From assembly GCA_008508345.1 (NCBI GenBank), contig QNGE01000766.1, forward strand, positions 86,072 through 150,071: DNA of 64,000 bases. The letters run 5' to 3'. Below are positions 1 to 9,542 of the stretch, piece by piece. The notes beneath the pieces are model-generated. The model searched no databases and was not told where the DNA came from. It saw nothing but the letters and a program-made list of their open reading frames with translations. Numbering within the stretch: position 1 is the first letter of the stretch; each line of letters opens with the position of its first letter. The position numbers and the translations under genes were made by a program. This DNA comes from Paragonimus westermani. Its lineage: Eukaryota; Platyhelminthes; Trematoda; Plagiorchiida; Troglotrematidae.

Positions 1-965
1 TACAGTTGTCATTCGTTAACTAGCTCTGAAAGAGTCATTTGCGTAGTTATCCCCCTAATGTCTGCCGCTATGAGAACATTAGCCGATTCCTTTGCTGAAG
101 CTCAAGGCTCAAATCATTTCGAGCGTGCAAGATATCCAGATTGCACACCGGCACGATCAAACAACAATTTACACCTGTGTAATCTCTTTCTGAACCTCAT
201 CGAAAGTACCGACGGAAAAGATGCAGCCCTACTGTCGGAAAAACAGCAACGAACTCGTTCATACAACGTAAAGAGTACAGAAACTGTACGCTGCTCCCGC
301 ACCTACCGCTGTTAGCATTTTCACTGAGCCTCCCTCTAAAAACACTGCGTGCATCCATTCTACATGTCGTCACCACTCATCCTTGTGATTGATTCCAGAA
401 CATTCTTTGTGAAACTATCACGAACAAATCAAAGTGACCGGGGAGAATGTACTGGACTATTTGTTAATATAAATCACTAACTGACAGCTTTCTTGTTTTG
501 TTTTCTCTCTTCAGCTTCCATAACACCGTTGTTAGATGAACGAAGCCTAACTGTTGAGCAACAGATTTTCATTCGGTCTCTGTTGACTGCTCGCTCGTCA
601 AGCACATAACGCATAAGAGCCCTCAATTGGAGTGGAGTTCGACCAAGTAGTACGGGAATTATTGAGGCTTCTGAGACTTAAGGGAAGGACAAGACCTTAT
701 GACTTCGGAAACCGTGGAGCTTACCACAACTAGTTTGTCTATAAGCACGTAGCTCTCGCATAATAAATAAAGCATTTGCAACATGTACCGCCCTCAGATC
801 CATGTCATATCTTTACATAAATAACAACCTTACCAGATAATTGTATATGAGCACCATTAGCATCACCCTCATAAGTCTTGCGCCTGACCAGAAGGCACTT
901 TTGCCCGGGCCGCCGCTCACCTCTACAGTGACATAGAATATCCTACAAAGAAGTTACTAGAAAGG
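1..965. other. No recognisable gene
   Basis: Short open frames occur on both strands but none resembles a known family. The stretch at about 880-965 may be the 3' untranslated tail of the RTE fragment that follows, because that fragment's frame runs up to 966 on the minus strand. Confidence 0.5.
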
Positions 966-1958
966 TTAAAAACTAACGGAAGGACTAAGGGGAAGAAATT
1001 GAAGTGGTGCAGTTGAAAGTAGGCAAACGGCCATCCCGGGTAGCGTTTCAAACCAGCGACTTGGGTGATCTCGAGGACCCCAGCCAGGTAGGCGACAACT
1101 ACCCACTTTGTTCAATGGAGCAGTCAGGGTCTCTATATTTCGTGGCCACGTTGTTGGCTGACTACCACGTGGAATCACTCAACTTTTGGTAGTCTCAGTA
1201 TTTAATGCCCGGCACGGTAAACGATTAGGTGGCATACAGAGTATATGACCTAACCACTGGGGGCTGTGCAGCGTGGTTTTCGGGTCAAGTAATCACGCAT
1301 CCCCTGCGTTCTGGAATACGCACCAGCGAACGGCCACATTGCTCATGCGATCAGCCCATTTAATGTTGATTAATTGGCAAAGACAACGACGGTAAAACAC
1401 AACGGTTCAGTTGACATCTTCTTTGCGAACAGATCACGTTTTTGAATCGTAGAGCAGAACAAAACGTAAACAAGCATTATATGCCCTTTCTGTAGGCAAA
1501 ACTCGGACGTCTTTTCGACGCCACAATTAACGCAGACCGGCAAGAGCAACTTGTGCCTTCACTATCCTGGCTGATATCCCATCACCAATAATACAGGCTG
1601 AGATAGTATTACCCAAGTATGCGAAACTGTCCACGCCCTAGAGTGGATTACGTGCAATGAAAAAAATAGGAGTGGAAATGTCCCAGTCTTGAAGCAGTAA
1701 TTCGCGTTTTGAAAGTGCGAAGCGCATTCCATACAAACCGGCCCGGCCACTCTGTTCGACATGGTCTGCATGTCTTCGGCAGAACGGCTAAGTAAGACAG
1801 TGTCATCCGCATACATCGGATCAGTCAATCTAGCCCCAGGAAGAAGCTTGACACCAAATTCACTGGTGCATATTTCAGAATGCCGTATATGACAAAATTG
1901 GTCAGGAGGGGGAAAATCGAGCATCCACGGCGTAAATCAGTAGAAATAATAAACCTTC
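966..1958 (-). pseudogene. RTE-type non-LTR reverse transcriptase, 3' fragment
   Basis: This is the C-terminal third of an RTE-clade (SR2-like) endonuclease/reverse transcriptase polyprotein. Reading the minus strand, the order is a degraded RT block (RRGCSIFP in place of VRQGCPLSP), a leader-like GVKLLPGARLTD, the catalytic YADD at 1802-1813, a block ending in YGMRFALSKRE, and a SFAYLGNTIS block. It ends with the RTE C-terminus (WLGHI, IPRGSQPTTW, SCRLPGWGPRDHPSRW, from about 1400 to 966). At least two frameshifts and several stops break the frame, so it is not functional. Everything 5' of the RT palm core, including the endonuclease, is missing, as expected of 5'-truncated retrotransposition. 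Family assignment is by recognition of these conserved blocks and not by a search. Confidence 0.8.
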
Positions 1959-2838
1959 ACGTTGTTTGCAGAGTGAGTATGCAGCATATACATAAACATT
2001 TCATAAATCAGAAGTGATGTTATAATCCTCTTCTCTATTGTTGACCTGTCATCTCTTGTGCTAAGACAGGCAAACGCAAACCATAAATTTGGAATTGGAA
2101 GCCAGGCTTAGGGTATAGCGCTCAAAAACGTCGTTCAAATATGCTCACTGGAAGTCAGTCAACCAGTCCGTTCCCCCTCCCCAGAAGTACGAAATCGTAT
2201 TCACGTTCTTTTTGTTTCCAGTGTCTCGGACAGTTAGGATGTGACGCTTCGAACAGATATTTCCGTCGTGGACAGCTGAATGATCGTTTCGACTTTGGTA
2301 ATATAACAGTTGGTGATGGTATATCTATGAACAAGTTCAGGTGCTCCTCTAACACCAACAGTAGTCTAGGCGATTTCGGATGAAATTGACTGAGACGCCG
2401 GCGTACAGGCTCAACCCGAAAGATCATGTTTTGAATGCTGACGAGCAGTTATGCAAATCTGTAGACCTCATTGGGGGTTTATGATTTTGGAACAGCCATT
2501 CCCCTGTGATATCAATAATACCAACAGTGCTACGTAAGACGTACGCCTGAGCAAAACTGTACTCAGAATTCTCGTTAGGTACATGCGGCGAATGACGGAT
2601 GAATGGAAAACCGAGCGGGCGCACGCGGGTGAAACAGCCCTTTGCCTAACCAGCAATCATAGTCCGGTGTGGCTTGCCTGAAAAGTAGAGTTTGCTTCCC
2701 ATTACATGAAGAAACAACAGGAGGAGCGGATTGATAGAGGCAAAACAATAATTGATCCACAGTTCATGCGTATATTGTATAGTACAAATAAGTAGTTTGG
2801 CAGAGTAGTTAATTTGAGACCCAATTGTGAAAAATCCG
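1959..2838. other. No recognisable gene
   Basis: Only short unassignable open frames are seen. Nothing in either strand resembles a domain I know. Confidence 0.4.
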
Positions 2839-2918
2839 GGCTTCGACTGAATTCGAACCAGCGACAAAAACAGCACGTCCAAACACGGAAAGCTCTCTAT
2901 CAACTGAGCTACGAAGCC
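2839..2918 (-). repeat. tRNA-like pseudogene / tRNA-derived SINE head
   Basis: On the minus strand 80 nt can be arranged as a tRNA. A perfect 7-bp acceptor stem (GGCTTCG with CGAAGCC) closes it. A 4-bp D stem (GCTC/GAGC) encloses AGTTGATAGA, and the T arm GCTGG-TTCGAAT-TCAGT has two G-U pairs. The A box (TAGCTCAGTTGATAGA) and B box (GGTTCGAATTC) of the RNA polymerase III internal promoter are therefore near canonical. The anticodon arm does not form a normal 5+7+5 hairpin and the region between the D and T arms is a few bases too long. I therefore call it a tRNA pseudogene or the head of a tRNA-derived SINE and not a working tRNA. No 3' CCA is encoded. Confidence 0.6.
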
Positions 2919-3299
2919 ACGTCGGAAGCTTGGAAATTTCACAGTTGAACCCCGTTACCCACCCGTCTAATTATCTTATATGGAATCCACAAAATGATTC
3001 AGAAGATCGACTGCCCCGGCAAGATTTCCCAGACAGTTCACGAAAGAATTAATCCTCGCCACCACTTAGCATAGAAATATTAAGTGACCAACAAAAGTAT
3101 TGAATAGAGTCTAGCCAATCATAACATGTTGGATTCATCCTGAAAAGCTAAATACAACGGTAATATAAACGCTGTGGGGAGTTAACTAGAATTGAGCCAA
3201 AAATGGACGGATAAAAAACTCAGTTATCTTCGGTCTTTGCACAGTAGATTACCAAAGTAGCGTTAGGTGCTGTGTGTTTCTATATACATAGACGTGGTA
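2919..3299. other. No recognisable gene
   Basis: No feature is seen here. The stretch may include a SINE body or leader around the tRNA-like unit, but I see no second copy in the window to define its ends. Confidence 0.3.
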
Positions 3300-3790
3300 T
3301 CTTAAGGTGTACAACTGGCGTCTTGGAGAGCTAAAACGCATCTGTTTACAGTATGATAAACAACACGGGAAGCCTCAAAATCTGCTGCATGGTCGGGCTC
3401 GGGCAGGTGTTTTGTTATTATACTCTAGACTGTTCTAATTCGGATGTTTAGAAGGTACTTTTGGATGTGCTGTGAAACCCTAAGTTGGGGTGCCTTCACC
3501 GTGTGACCGACGTATTGCAATCCGCATACACAGGTAGAATGACAAACACCGTTTAATTTGTCAAGTGATGGTGCCGACGGCTCGCGTGCATTTCACTTCG
3601 ACACAATGAGCTTAGCTGATGTATACGTGCGGCTCAGTACTGATTGTAATCATCGCCTTACGAAGATGGCTACGTCATCACCGTTGAATGGTGAAGATGT
3701 GTGCACCAGTTTACGTGATACCGTTGTGGAGGCTGGTCTAGCGTTGTTCACAAAATTATGTAGGGTAAGCATTCTGAATAAGAATCTGTA
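3300..3790 (-). pseudogene. Penelope-like element, RT-to-GIY-YIG C-terminal fragment
   Basis: On the minus strand a frame starting near 3755 reads through a linker typical of Penelope-like elements (PFNGDDVAIFVRR, then SRTYTSAKLIV). It then enters a GIY-YIG endonuclease: GVC and YVG stand at the GIY and YIG positions, with the element-type cysteine pattern CVCGLQYVG at about 3505-3550. An SIITKHLPEPDHAADF block follows, matching the HLxExxH stretch of the family. Three in-frame stops and a frameshift near 3757 kill it. Compared with the longer copy at 31.4-33.8 kb, the reverse transcriptase part is missing. Sequence drift is large, so this is an old and independent copy. Confidence 0.7.
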
Positions 3791-4667
3791 GATTGTTCAT
3801 GTTCTGCCTATCCAAGTTTGGGCAGTAACAGTCTAACCCGCTGAGCATCAGACTTGTCAATTGGATCCACAGAATGACGCTTAGCCAGCTGGGCTGTTGC
3901 TGCGTAACCATGGACCGGCCTAACGGAAAGATGTTCCAACTTCCTATTGCACAAATACTCATCCAACTTTCGAGGGGACGGTCAGGTGTCCTGGGCAGAC
4001 ATCGGGTGGACAACCACCCCTATTCAACATCCAGTACCACTGTTCCAAACTGGTCAAGGACAAAACGACATATGGTCAATAGAGGGTGAAAACCGTCTGA
4101 GCTACGTTCAGCATCAAACAGGCTCAAGTGCTTCATTTTTACGCGTGATCTCTGCCCTTTCAGTGTTGTCGAGTTGCGAACCCGCAACTTCAATAACGTG
4201 AAACTGGATCCGGATATGAACTTGTAAGCGATCATCGCAGGGCGCCAAGGATTTTTCAACCCTAAGAACGATACTCGCACAATCGAGCATTCTCACAAGG
4301 ACCATTAGCACATGTGATGTGTACGATGCGGCTAGCAACATGAAGTTCGGAAAAATCATTTCAGTCCACGCGATCAACTTCTATGCTTTCACACGCTGCT
4401 GACAGTGCGGTGATTGACATTTTGTGCTGGATAGTACTGCCGCGGCCGAGAAATCAAATCACGGGGACAAGGTAATGACTTTCTATGTACCTCCCAATGA
4501 ATTCCGCAAGACCATTGTGCATGCAGCCCGACTTCTGATCCCAGTCAGAAAGAAACATGGTCAGATTCAAAAGGAGGTTCTAGTTACCAAAACGCTTCAC
4601 AAGATGCTCTGCAGACGCAATTCCACGCTGTTGATGGGTCACAAGCCACTGATAACCTCCTCGTGGA
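3791..4667. other. Unassigned, includes an open frame split by the Gypsy insertion
   Basis: No known domain is recognised. A plus-strand frame is free of stops from 4501 to 4671 and, across the LTR element, from 9543 to the TAA at 9609, giving 79 codons rich in Ser, Gln and Thr. It could be part of a host exon or chance (see findings). Confidence 0.3.
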
Positions 4668-4671
4668 CACC
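4668..4671. repeat. Target-site duplication of the LTR element (left copy)
   Basis: CACC directly precedes the 5' LTR and CACC (9539-9542) directly follows the 3' LTR. A 4-bp duplication is typical of Ty3/Gypsy elements of the CsRn1 group (from memory). Confidence 0.8.
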
Positions 4672-4982
4672 TGTAGAGACATTCTTGGTTTGCTCCGTTT
4701 TCCAACCACTTTGCTATTTGTTTTCATTGTTAGCATTATTGATATTGTTCGGTTGCATGTCTGCACACTCTAGTTTGTTCGACTGTCCAAGGTCGCAATA
4801 ATAAGAAATTCCGGTCACTTGTTAGCTGGTTGGTCGTGCTGTGATTTTTGTCTTGCTTCACCTAGTGTTAATTTTCCCAGCCTACTTGCAATAAACGCCG
4901 TCGTCCATTATTCCGATTTTCTGGTTTAACTATTGTGGATAACAGGACGGTTATAAACATAGAAACGTTCCAGTTCTCTACA
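4672..4982 (+). repeat. 5' LTR
   Basis: It is 311 bp long, begins TGTAGAG and ends CTCTACA, a perfect 7-bp terminal inverted repeat. A polyadenylation signal AATAAA lies at 4890-4895. It differs from the 3' LTR at 9 positions, which fall within the first 46 and the last 23 bases. The central 242 bases are identical. Confidence 0.95.
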
Positions 4983-4985
4983 GTG

Positions 4986-5003
4986 TGGTGAGCCCGAGTA
5001 CTA
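4986..5003 (+). promoter_or_regulatory. Primer binding site (probably tRNA-Trp)
   Basis: TGGTGAGCCCGAGTAC starts 3 nt after the 5' LTR. TGG is the complement of the CCA end of a tRNA. The first twelve bases differ at only one position from the tRNA-Trp complement used by CsRn1-type elements as I remember it. The tRNA assignment is an inference. Confidence 0.55.
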
Positions 5004-5201
5004 ATCAGTTTCCTTACAGAACTCTTCTTTTTCCCAGGTCTACTGCAATAGATTAGTGAACCCGAAATCTATTAAACCCGGCATGCCGTTTTCAATTCTA
5101 GGATTTTGTTTAACACTAATTTTGTTCATTCATATATATACACCTGGATGTTCGTCGATTTTTAAAGTGAGTATATGTATTGATTTACGCTTTATGTTGC
5201 A

Positions 5202-5410
5202 ATGGGCTCAGAACAGAAGTCGACATTTAGAGCAGTCACAATTACTGTTCCACACTTCTTAGATATGGAACCCGCCTTGTGGTTTATGTACTTAGAGGCG
5301 GAGTTCTACAACCAGCGCGTTACGGCAGAGCAGGCTAAATTTAACCAACTTTTGGCCAGGCTTCCCAAAGAGGTCACGATGCAAGTGCTTGAGCTCTTGC
5401 TGAGTTTACC

Positions 5411-5453
<43 letters not shown>

Positions 5454-6009
5454 CCCTTAAAGAAGCCGTTATCAAATGGGTCACACCGTCTGGCAGATCA
5501 CGGTTACAACAGCTCGTTAGAGATCGGCAGCTGGGAGAAAAGCGACCGTCTGATCTCTTGCTTCAAATGCAACAGTTGCTGGACCCCTCATCCATGGATG
5601 AGACACTCCTTGAGGAGTTGTGGATGCAACGTCTTCTGGTCAACATACAAACTATCCTTATAGCAGCCAAATCTCCATCTTTGTTGGATGTAGCACAACT
5701 CGCAGATGAGACTCAGGACCGTTTTTGTACCATTTCCCCTGTCTCCATTACAGCGGTGACGAGTCGTACGGCAGAGCCGAGAGCCCTAACTTTTCAGCTT
5801 CACAGCAAGCATCCCGTCCGCCGCCAGATGATTGGCGCACGGTTTGGGCGGAGATTGCAGCTCTTTGGCGAGATTTCGCCCGTCTTAAGACACGTTCCTC
5901 TTCGCGTCCACGTCGGAGCAAGTCCCTGCGTAAACGTCCTCAGGCATCTAGCGACTTGTGCTGGTACAACATGTTCGGCAATCAGGCGAAGCTTTGCGTC
6001 GCCCCTTGT
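5202..6009 (+). pseudogene. gag of the CsRn1-like element (broken)
   Basis: Encodes the structural Gag protein. From 5202 the frame gives a capsid-like domain beginning after TVPHF with PALWFMYLEAEF and continuing to LLLSLPTA. It then runs into an (AT)16 tract that ends in a stop. The capsid resumes in another frame from about 5451 (KEAVIKWVTPSGRSRLQQL, then RPSDLLLQMQQL). It shifts again to a third frame holding the finger CWYNMFG...C...PC at 5959-6009. In CsRn1-type elements this finger is Cys-His-Cys-Cys; here the histidine position is Asn and the spacing is one residue short, so zinc binding is doubtful. The three reading frames make this a pseudogene. Confidence 0.8.
5417..5448 (+). repeat. 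(AT)16 microsatellite inside gag
   Basis: Sixteen perfect AT units interrupt the capsid coding frame. The frame before the tract and the frame after it differ, so the tract's length or an accompanying indel caused the shift. Confidence 0.95.
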
Positions 6010-6047
6010 AGATAATTCAACCAGGGAAACCCCCAAGCTGGCCCGTA

Positions 6048-6431
6048 GTGGCGGCAAACGCGGCCGGCACTCTCTCTCTCTTTCACAGTCGCCTCTTTGA
6101 CGTAACGGATTTAAATTCGAATATCACGTTCCTGATCGATACCGGGACGGAAGTCAGGGTGATCCCTCCACGATCCGGCGAGGCGACTGCCTCTTTCTTA
6201 CCCATGCTTCGTGCCGCTAACGGCACACCCATTCCCACCTACGGTCCACGCCCACTCACGCTTGACCTCGGTCTCCGGCGAACATTTCGCTGGGTTTCCG
6301 CAATTACAGCCGTACCTTTCGCTATTTTAGGGATAGATTTTCTTCAGCATTTCGACCTCGTGGTCGATATGCAAAGACGGAAACTGGTCGATTCTCGTAC
6401 AAAAAGCAGCATCAATGGCACCCGGGCATAG
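6048..6431 (+). pseudogene. Retropepsin-like protease of the Gypsy element
   Basis: Aspartic protease that would cleave the Gag-Pol polyprotein. The active-site triad DTG is at 6138-6146 in the context FLIDTGTEVRVIPP. The flap-side and C-terminal motif ILGIDFLQHFDLVVD follows at about 6330-6372. This domain itself is uninterrupted and its frame is open from 6048 to a stop at 6429. It ends before the reverse transcriptase, whose similarity resumes in the same frame at 6561 after a low-similarity linker. Confidence 0.8.
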
Positions 6432-6560
6432 TCAGAGGCCATCAGTTCTCTTATCATTCAACCTGAGACCCCTCAGCATTAAACATCCTTATTTTCAGAT
6501 TACCCACAGCTCGCTCGACCCAAGAACGAGCTCCTTTCAGTCACTTCTACTTGCACTCAC

Positions 6561-7840
6561 CACATTAGGACTAAAGGCCCACCAGTATCCTGTAGACCAA
6601 GACGCCTGGTCCCGGACAAACTTAAAGTAGCCAGGGCGGAGTTCGAACACGTGCTCGAACTAGGGGTAATCTGTCCTTCTAAAAGTCCATCAACCTCTCC
6701 ACTTCACACGGCCCCGAAGAAGTCAGGTGAATGGCGTCCTCGTGGGAATTATCGTGCCATCAACAAGGTCATAGTCCCCGATAGGTACCCTATCCCTCAC
6801 ATACAGGACCTGACAGCTTGTCTTTCTGGCAAAGGTGTATTCAGCAAGATTGATCTGGTTCGTGCCTATCACCAGATCCCAAGAGAGGAGACGGATATCC
6901 CAAAAACGGCTGTTATTACGCCTTTTGGTCTATTCGAATTTCATCGAATGTCATTTAACCTTAGTAACGCTGCACAAACCTTCCGGCGTTTCATTCACGA
7001 GGTATGCCAAGGCTTGGATTTCGTCTACCCATACTTAGATGATATACTAGTGGCTAGTTCTTCTGAGGAAGAACATCTGCATCACCTTCATTCCCTGTTC
7101 ACTAGGTTAGCATAGCATGGAATAACTATCAACTCAGCCAAGTGTGAACTTGGAAAAGGTAGCATAGGATTTTTAGGCCACATTATTTCCGCTTCCGGTA
7201 TTCAGGTTTTGCCAACAAAGGTAGGTGTTATCAATGGTCTCCCTGAGCCGACATCTTTCAGACGGCTCCGTCGTTTTACCGGTCTAGTTAACTACTATCG
7301 GCGGTTTACCCCTCATTGTGCGCAAATCCTGCGACCCCTCAGAGACTTACTACGAGGCGGTACACGTAAATTCAGTTTTACGGACGCAGCACGCACGGCT
7401 TTCGTAGAACTTGCAAAAGCTATCCAGTGTTGCTCTTTTGGTCCATCCATACCCCAGGCTCCACTTTCTCTTTTCAATAATGCCTCGAATGTAGCTGTCG
7501 GTGCCGTATTACAACAGTTTGTCGACGACAAGTGACAACCCCTAGATTTCTTCTCCAAACGCTTGTTACCGGGTGAATCCCGGTATAACACGTTTGAAAG
7601 AGAATTACTTGCTATTTACCTAGGTATCCGCCATTTCAGCCATGCATTGGAAGGTCGTCCCTTCACTGTGTTCACTGATCACAAGCCTTTGGTGTATGCA
7701 CTCGGATCTTCATCGGATAAGTACCTGCGACATACGACATGTTTCAAGTGCTCTCAACTCTGTCGCTGACGCTCTTTCATGCGTCCATGCAACCTTGGTC
7801 ACGTCTACATCCGTTGACCTTAGTGATCGAGCTGCGGCTT
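6561..7840 (+). pseudogene. Reverse transcriptase and RNase H of the Gypsy element
   Basis: Copies the element RNA into DNA. Motifs in order are the fingers ([15 protein letters not shown], then [11 protein letters not shown]), [14 protein letters not shown] with the first catalytic Asp, [20 protein letters not shown], and the catalytic YLDD at 7032-7043. The thumb (GFLGHIISASGI, then FTGLVNYYRRF) follows. RNase H comes after it with SLFNNASNVAVGAVLQQ, where the usual catalytic TDAS is replaced by NNAS. ERELLAIYLGIRHF and FTDHKPLVYAL are still present. Stops at 7113-7115 (TAG) and 7533-7535 (TGA, at a position normally Trp) lie in the same frame. A frameshift near 7725 moves the ADALS end of RNase H to frame 1. 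Confidence 0.88.
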
Positions 7841-7842
7841 AG

Positions 7843-8720
7843 GTGCGAGAGCCTGATTTTCAAGTATCATTACAACGCTATTCTTCGAAGCTACGCGCCA
7901 TTCCACTGCTCAATGCAAACGGAACCATTCTTTGCTATATGAACACAGGTATTCCAAGACCTGTAGTGACATTAGCTTACCGACGTGCCGTCTTCAATCA
8001 GCTTCATAACTTCCCTCACTTTGGTATTCGCGCCACTCTTAAGTTAGTAACAGACCGATTCGTCTGGCCTAAGGTTAACTCTGAAGTTCGTAGTTGGGCA
8101 CGTGCTTGCCTTCAGTGCCAACAAACCAAGGTGCATAGATATGCACGAAGCCCAATCTCTTCACTCGGTCCTCCAGATGCCAGGTTCTCACGTCTTTTTA
8201 GACCTAGTTGGACCCTTGCCGCCTCCACATGGCTATGTTTACATCCTAACCTGCGTCGACCGTTTTTCAAGATGTCCAAGTGCCATCCCGTTGAAGAATT
8301 GTTCCTCCAAGGCTGTTGTGAATGCCTTCTTAGAACACTGGGTGGCTAACTATGGATGCCCTACAACCATTACGACGGACCGTGGTTTGCATTTCGAATG
8401 CTCAACATTCGAAATGCGATGGCGAACTTTCTTGGATGCCGGCACATTCACACCACGGCATACCATCCGTCCTCGAATTGTTTAGTGGAACGCTTTCAGA
8501 CTCAGCTTATTATCGATCGTGATGGTCGTCACGACACCGTTTCCATCGATCGTCGCAAAGTCGCTTATGTAGACGACGATACTACTCGGGTTACTCCGCC
8601 GCTATCCGTGGCAGCTCCCGCCCCTACACCGTCTCCTTCGCCAGTCGCCTCCACATCACCTGCCCCGCGTCAAACGCGATCAGGACGTCACGTCCACTTC
8701 TCAGCACGTTTTGTAGACGT
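7843..8720 (+). pseudogene. Integrase of the Gypsy element, internally deleted
   Basis: Would insert the cDNA into the genome. The HHCC zinc-binding N-domain is present (His near 8004 and 8016, Cys at 8107 and 8116, ending CLQCQQTK). After a frameshift near 8170 the catalytic core reads VFLDLVGPLPPP. Its first Asp is in CVDRFSR (8258-8260), its second Asp in TTDRG (8378-8380), and its Glu is in LVERF (8488-8490), in yet another frame. LVERFQTQL is followed at once by the far C-terminal tail (IDRDGRHDTVSIDRRKVAYV, then TRSGRHVHFSARFVDVV). The normal stretch between them, roughly 100 or more residues in the family, has been deleted near 8505. The stop at 7840-7842 separates it from RNase H. Confidence 0.85.
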
Positions 8721-9215
8721 TGTTTATTATACAAGTTGTTTTTTCTTCCCCAGTAAACTTCTCATTTCAGAAATAAGACGCAAAACAAAAAATTTGCACA
8801 ATAATACGTGCTGCTTGACCGCCACTGGGAGATTACATGGTGAGCCTGCATATAATTTTTGTTCGCCAGGTACTTGTTTTCTTTCTACCTTTCAGGTCGC
8901 GTGCAGGTCACGGTGGAGGGAGAGCGCACTCTCGTTTGTCGCCGCAGCAGTGGAGAAAGCCTACCTCTCATCTTTTTCTCTCTGATTTTTGGTGGGTTTG
9001 GTAGCCCGCTCCGACGGCGCCACCTATGGGGACGCATGGACGATTCCGGATATTGCAAGTAGACTGACCCCTCTTCAACGTTACTAACTTTCTTCAACGT
9101 AGCATATGTAGCTGTTCTTAAATGTGCCTGTCCCCTACTCATCCCACGATAACTGCAGTGCTTCTAACTTACTGTCCTTTTGTTTTGTCGGGGAGTTTCA
9201 GGCTTGGAGCCTTCT

Positions 9216-9223
9216 AGGGGGGA
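9216..9223 (+). promoter_or_regulatory. Polypurine tract
   Basis: AGGGGGGA lies 4 nt before the TG of the 3' LTR, where a Ty3/Gypsy plus-strand primer is expected. Confidence 0.7.
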
Positions 9224-9227
9224 CCTC

Positions 9228-9538
9228 TGCAGAGACACTCTTGGTGTGCCACGTTTTCCAACCACTTTGCTAGTTGTTTTCATTGTTAGCATTATTGATA
9301 TTGTTCGGTTGCATGTCTGCACACTCTAGTTTGTTCGACTGTCCAAGGTCGCAATAATAAGAAATTCCGGTCACTTGTTAGCTGGTTGGTCGTGCTGTGA
9401 TTTTTGTCTTGCTTCACCTAGTGTTAATTTTCCCAGCCTACTTGCAATAAACGCCGTCGTCCATTATTCCGATTTTCTGGTTTAACTATTGTGGATAACA
9501 GGACGGTTATAAACAAAGAAACGTTTCAGTTTTCTACA
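9228..9538 (+). repeat. 3' LTR
   Basis: It is 311 bp long, begins TGCAGAG and ends TTCTACA. The outer bases of the inverted repeat have changed from those of the 5' LTR. AATAAA lies at 9446-9451. About 97% of positions match the 5' LTR by direct comparison. Confidence 0.95.
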
Positions 9539-9542
9539 CACC

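Larger units (their letters stand above)
4672..9538 (+). mobile_element. Ty3/Gypsy LTR retrotransposon, CsRn1-like, defective
   Basis: A complete-ended LTR retrotransposon of 4867 bp. It has two 311-bp LTRs, a 4-bp CACC target duplication, a PBS just inside the 5' LTR and a purine tract just before the 3' LTR. Between them lie gag, protease, reverse transcriptase, RNase H and integrase in that order, which is the Ty3/Gypsy order. CsRn1 affinity is inferred from the gag sequence (PALWFMYLEAEF), the CWY...FG...C..PC finger in place of a CCHC knuckle, the tRNA-Trp-like PBS and the 4-bp duplication. The coding region changes frame several times, carries three or more stops and has lost part of the integrase, so it cannot encode a working set of proteins. 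Confidence 0.93.
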
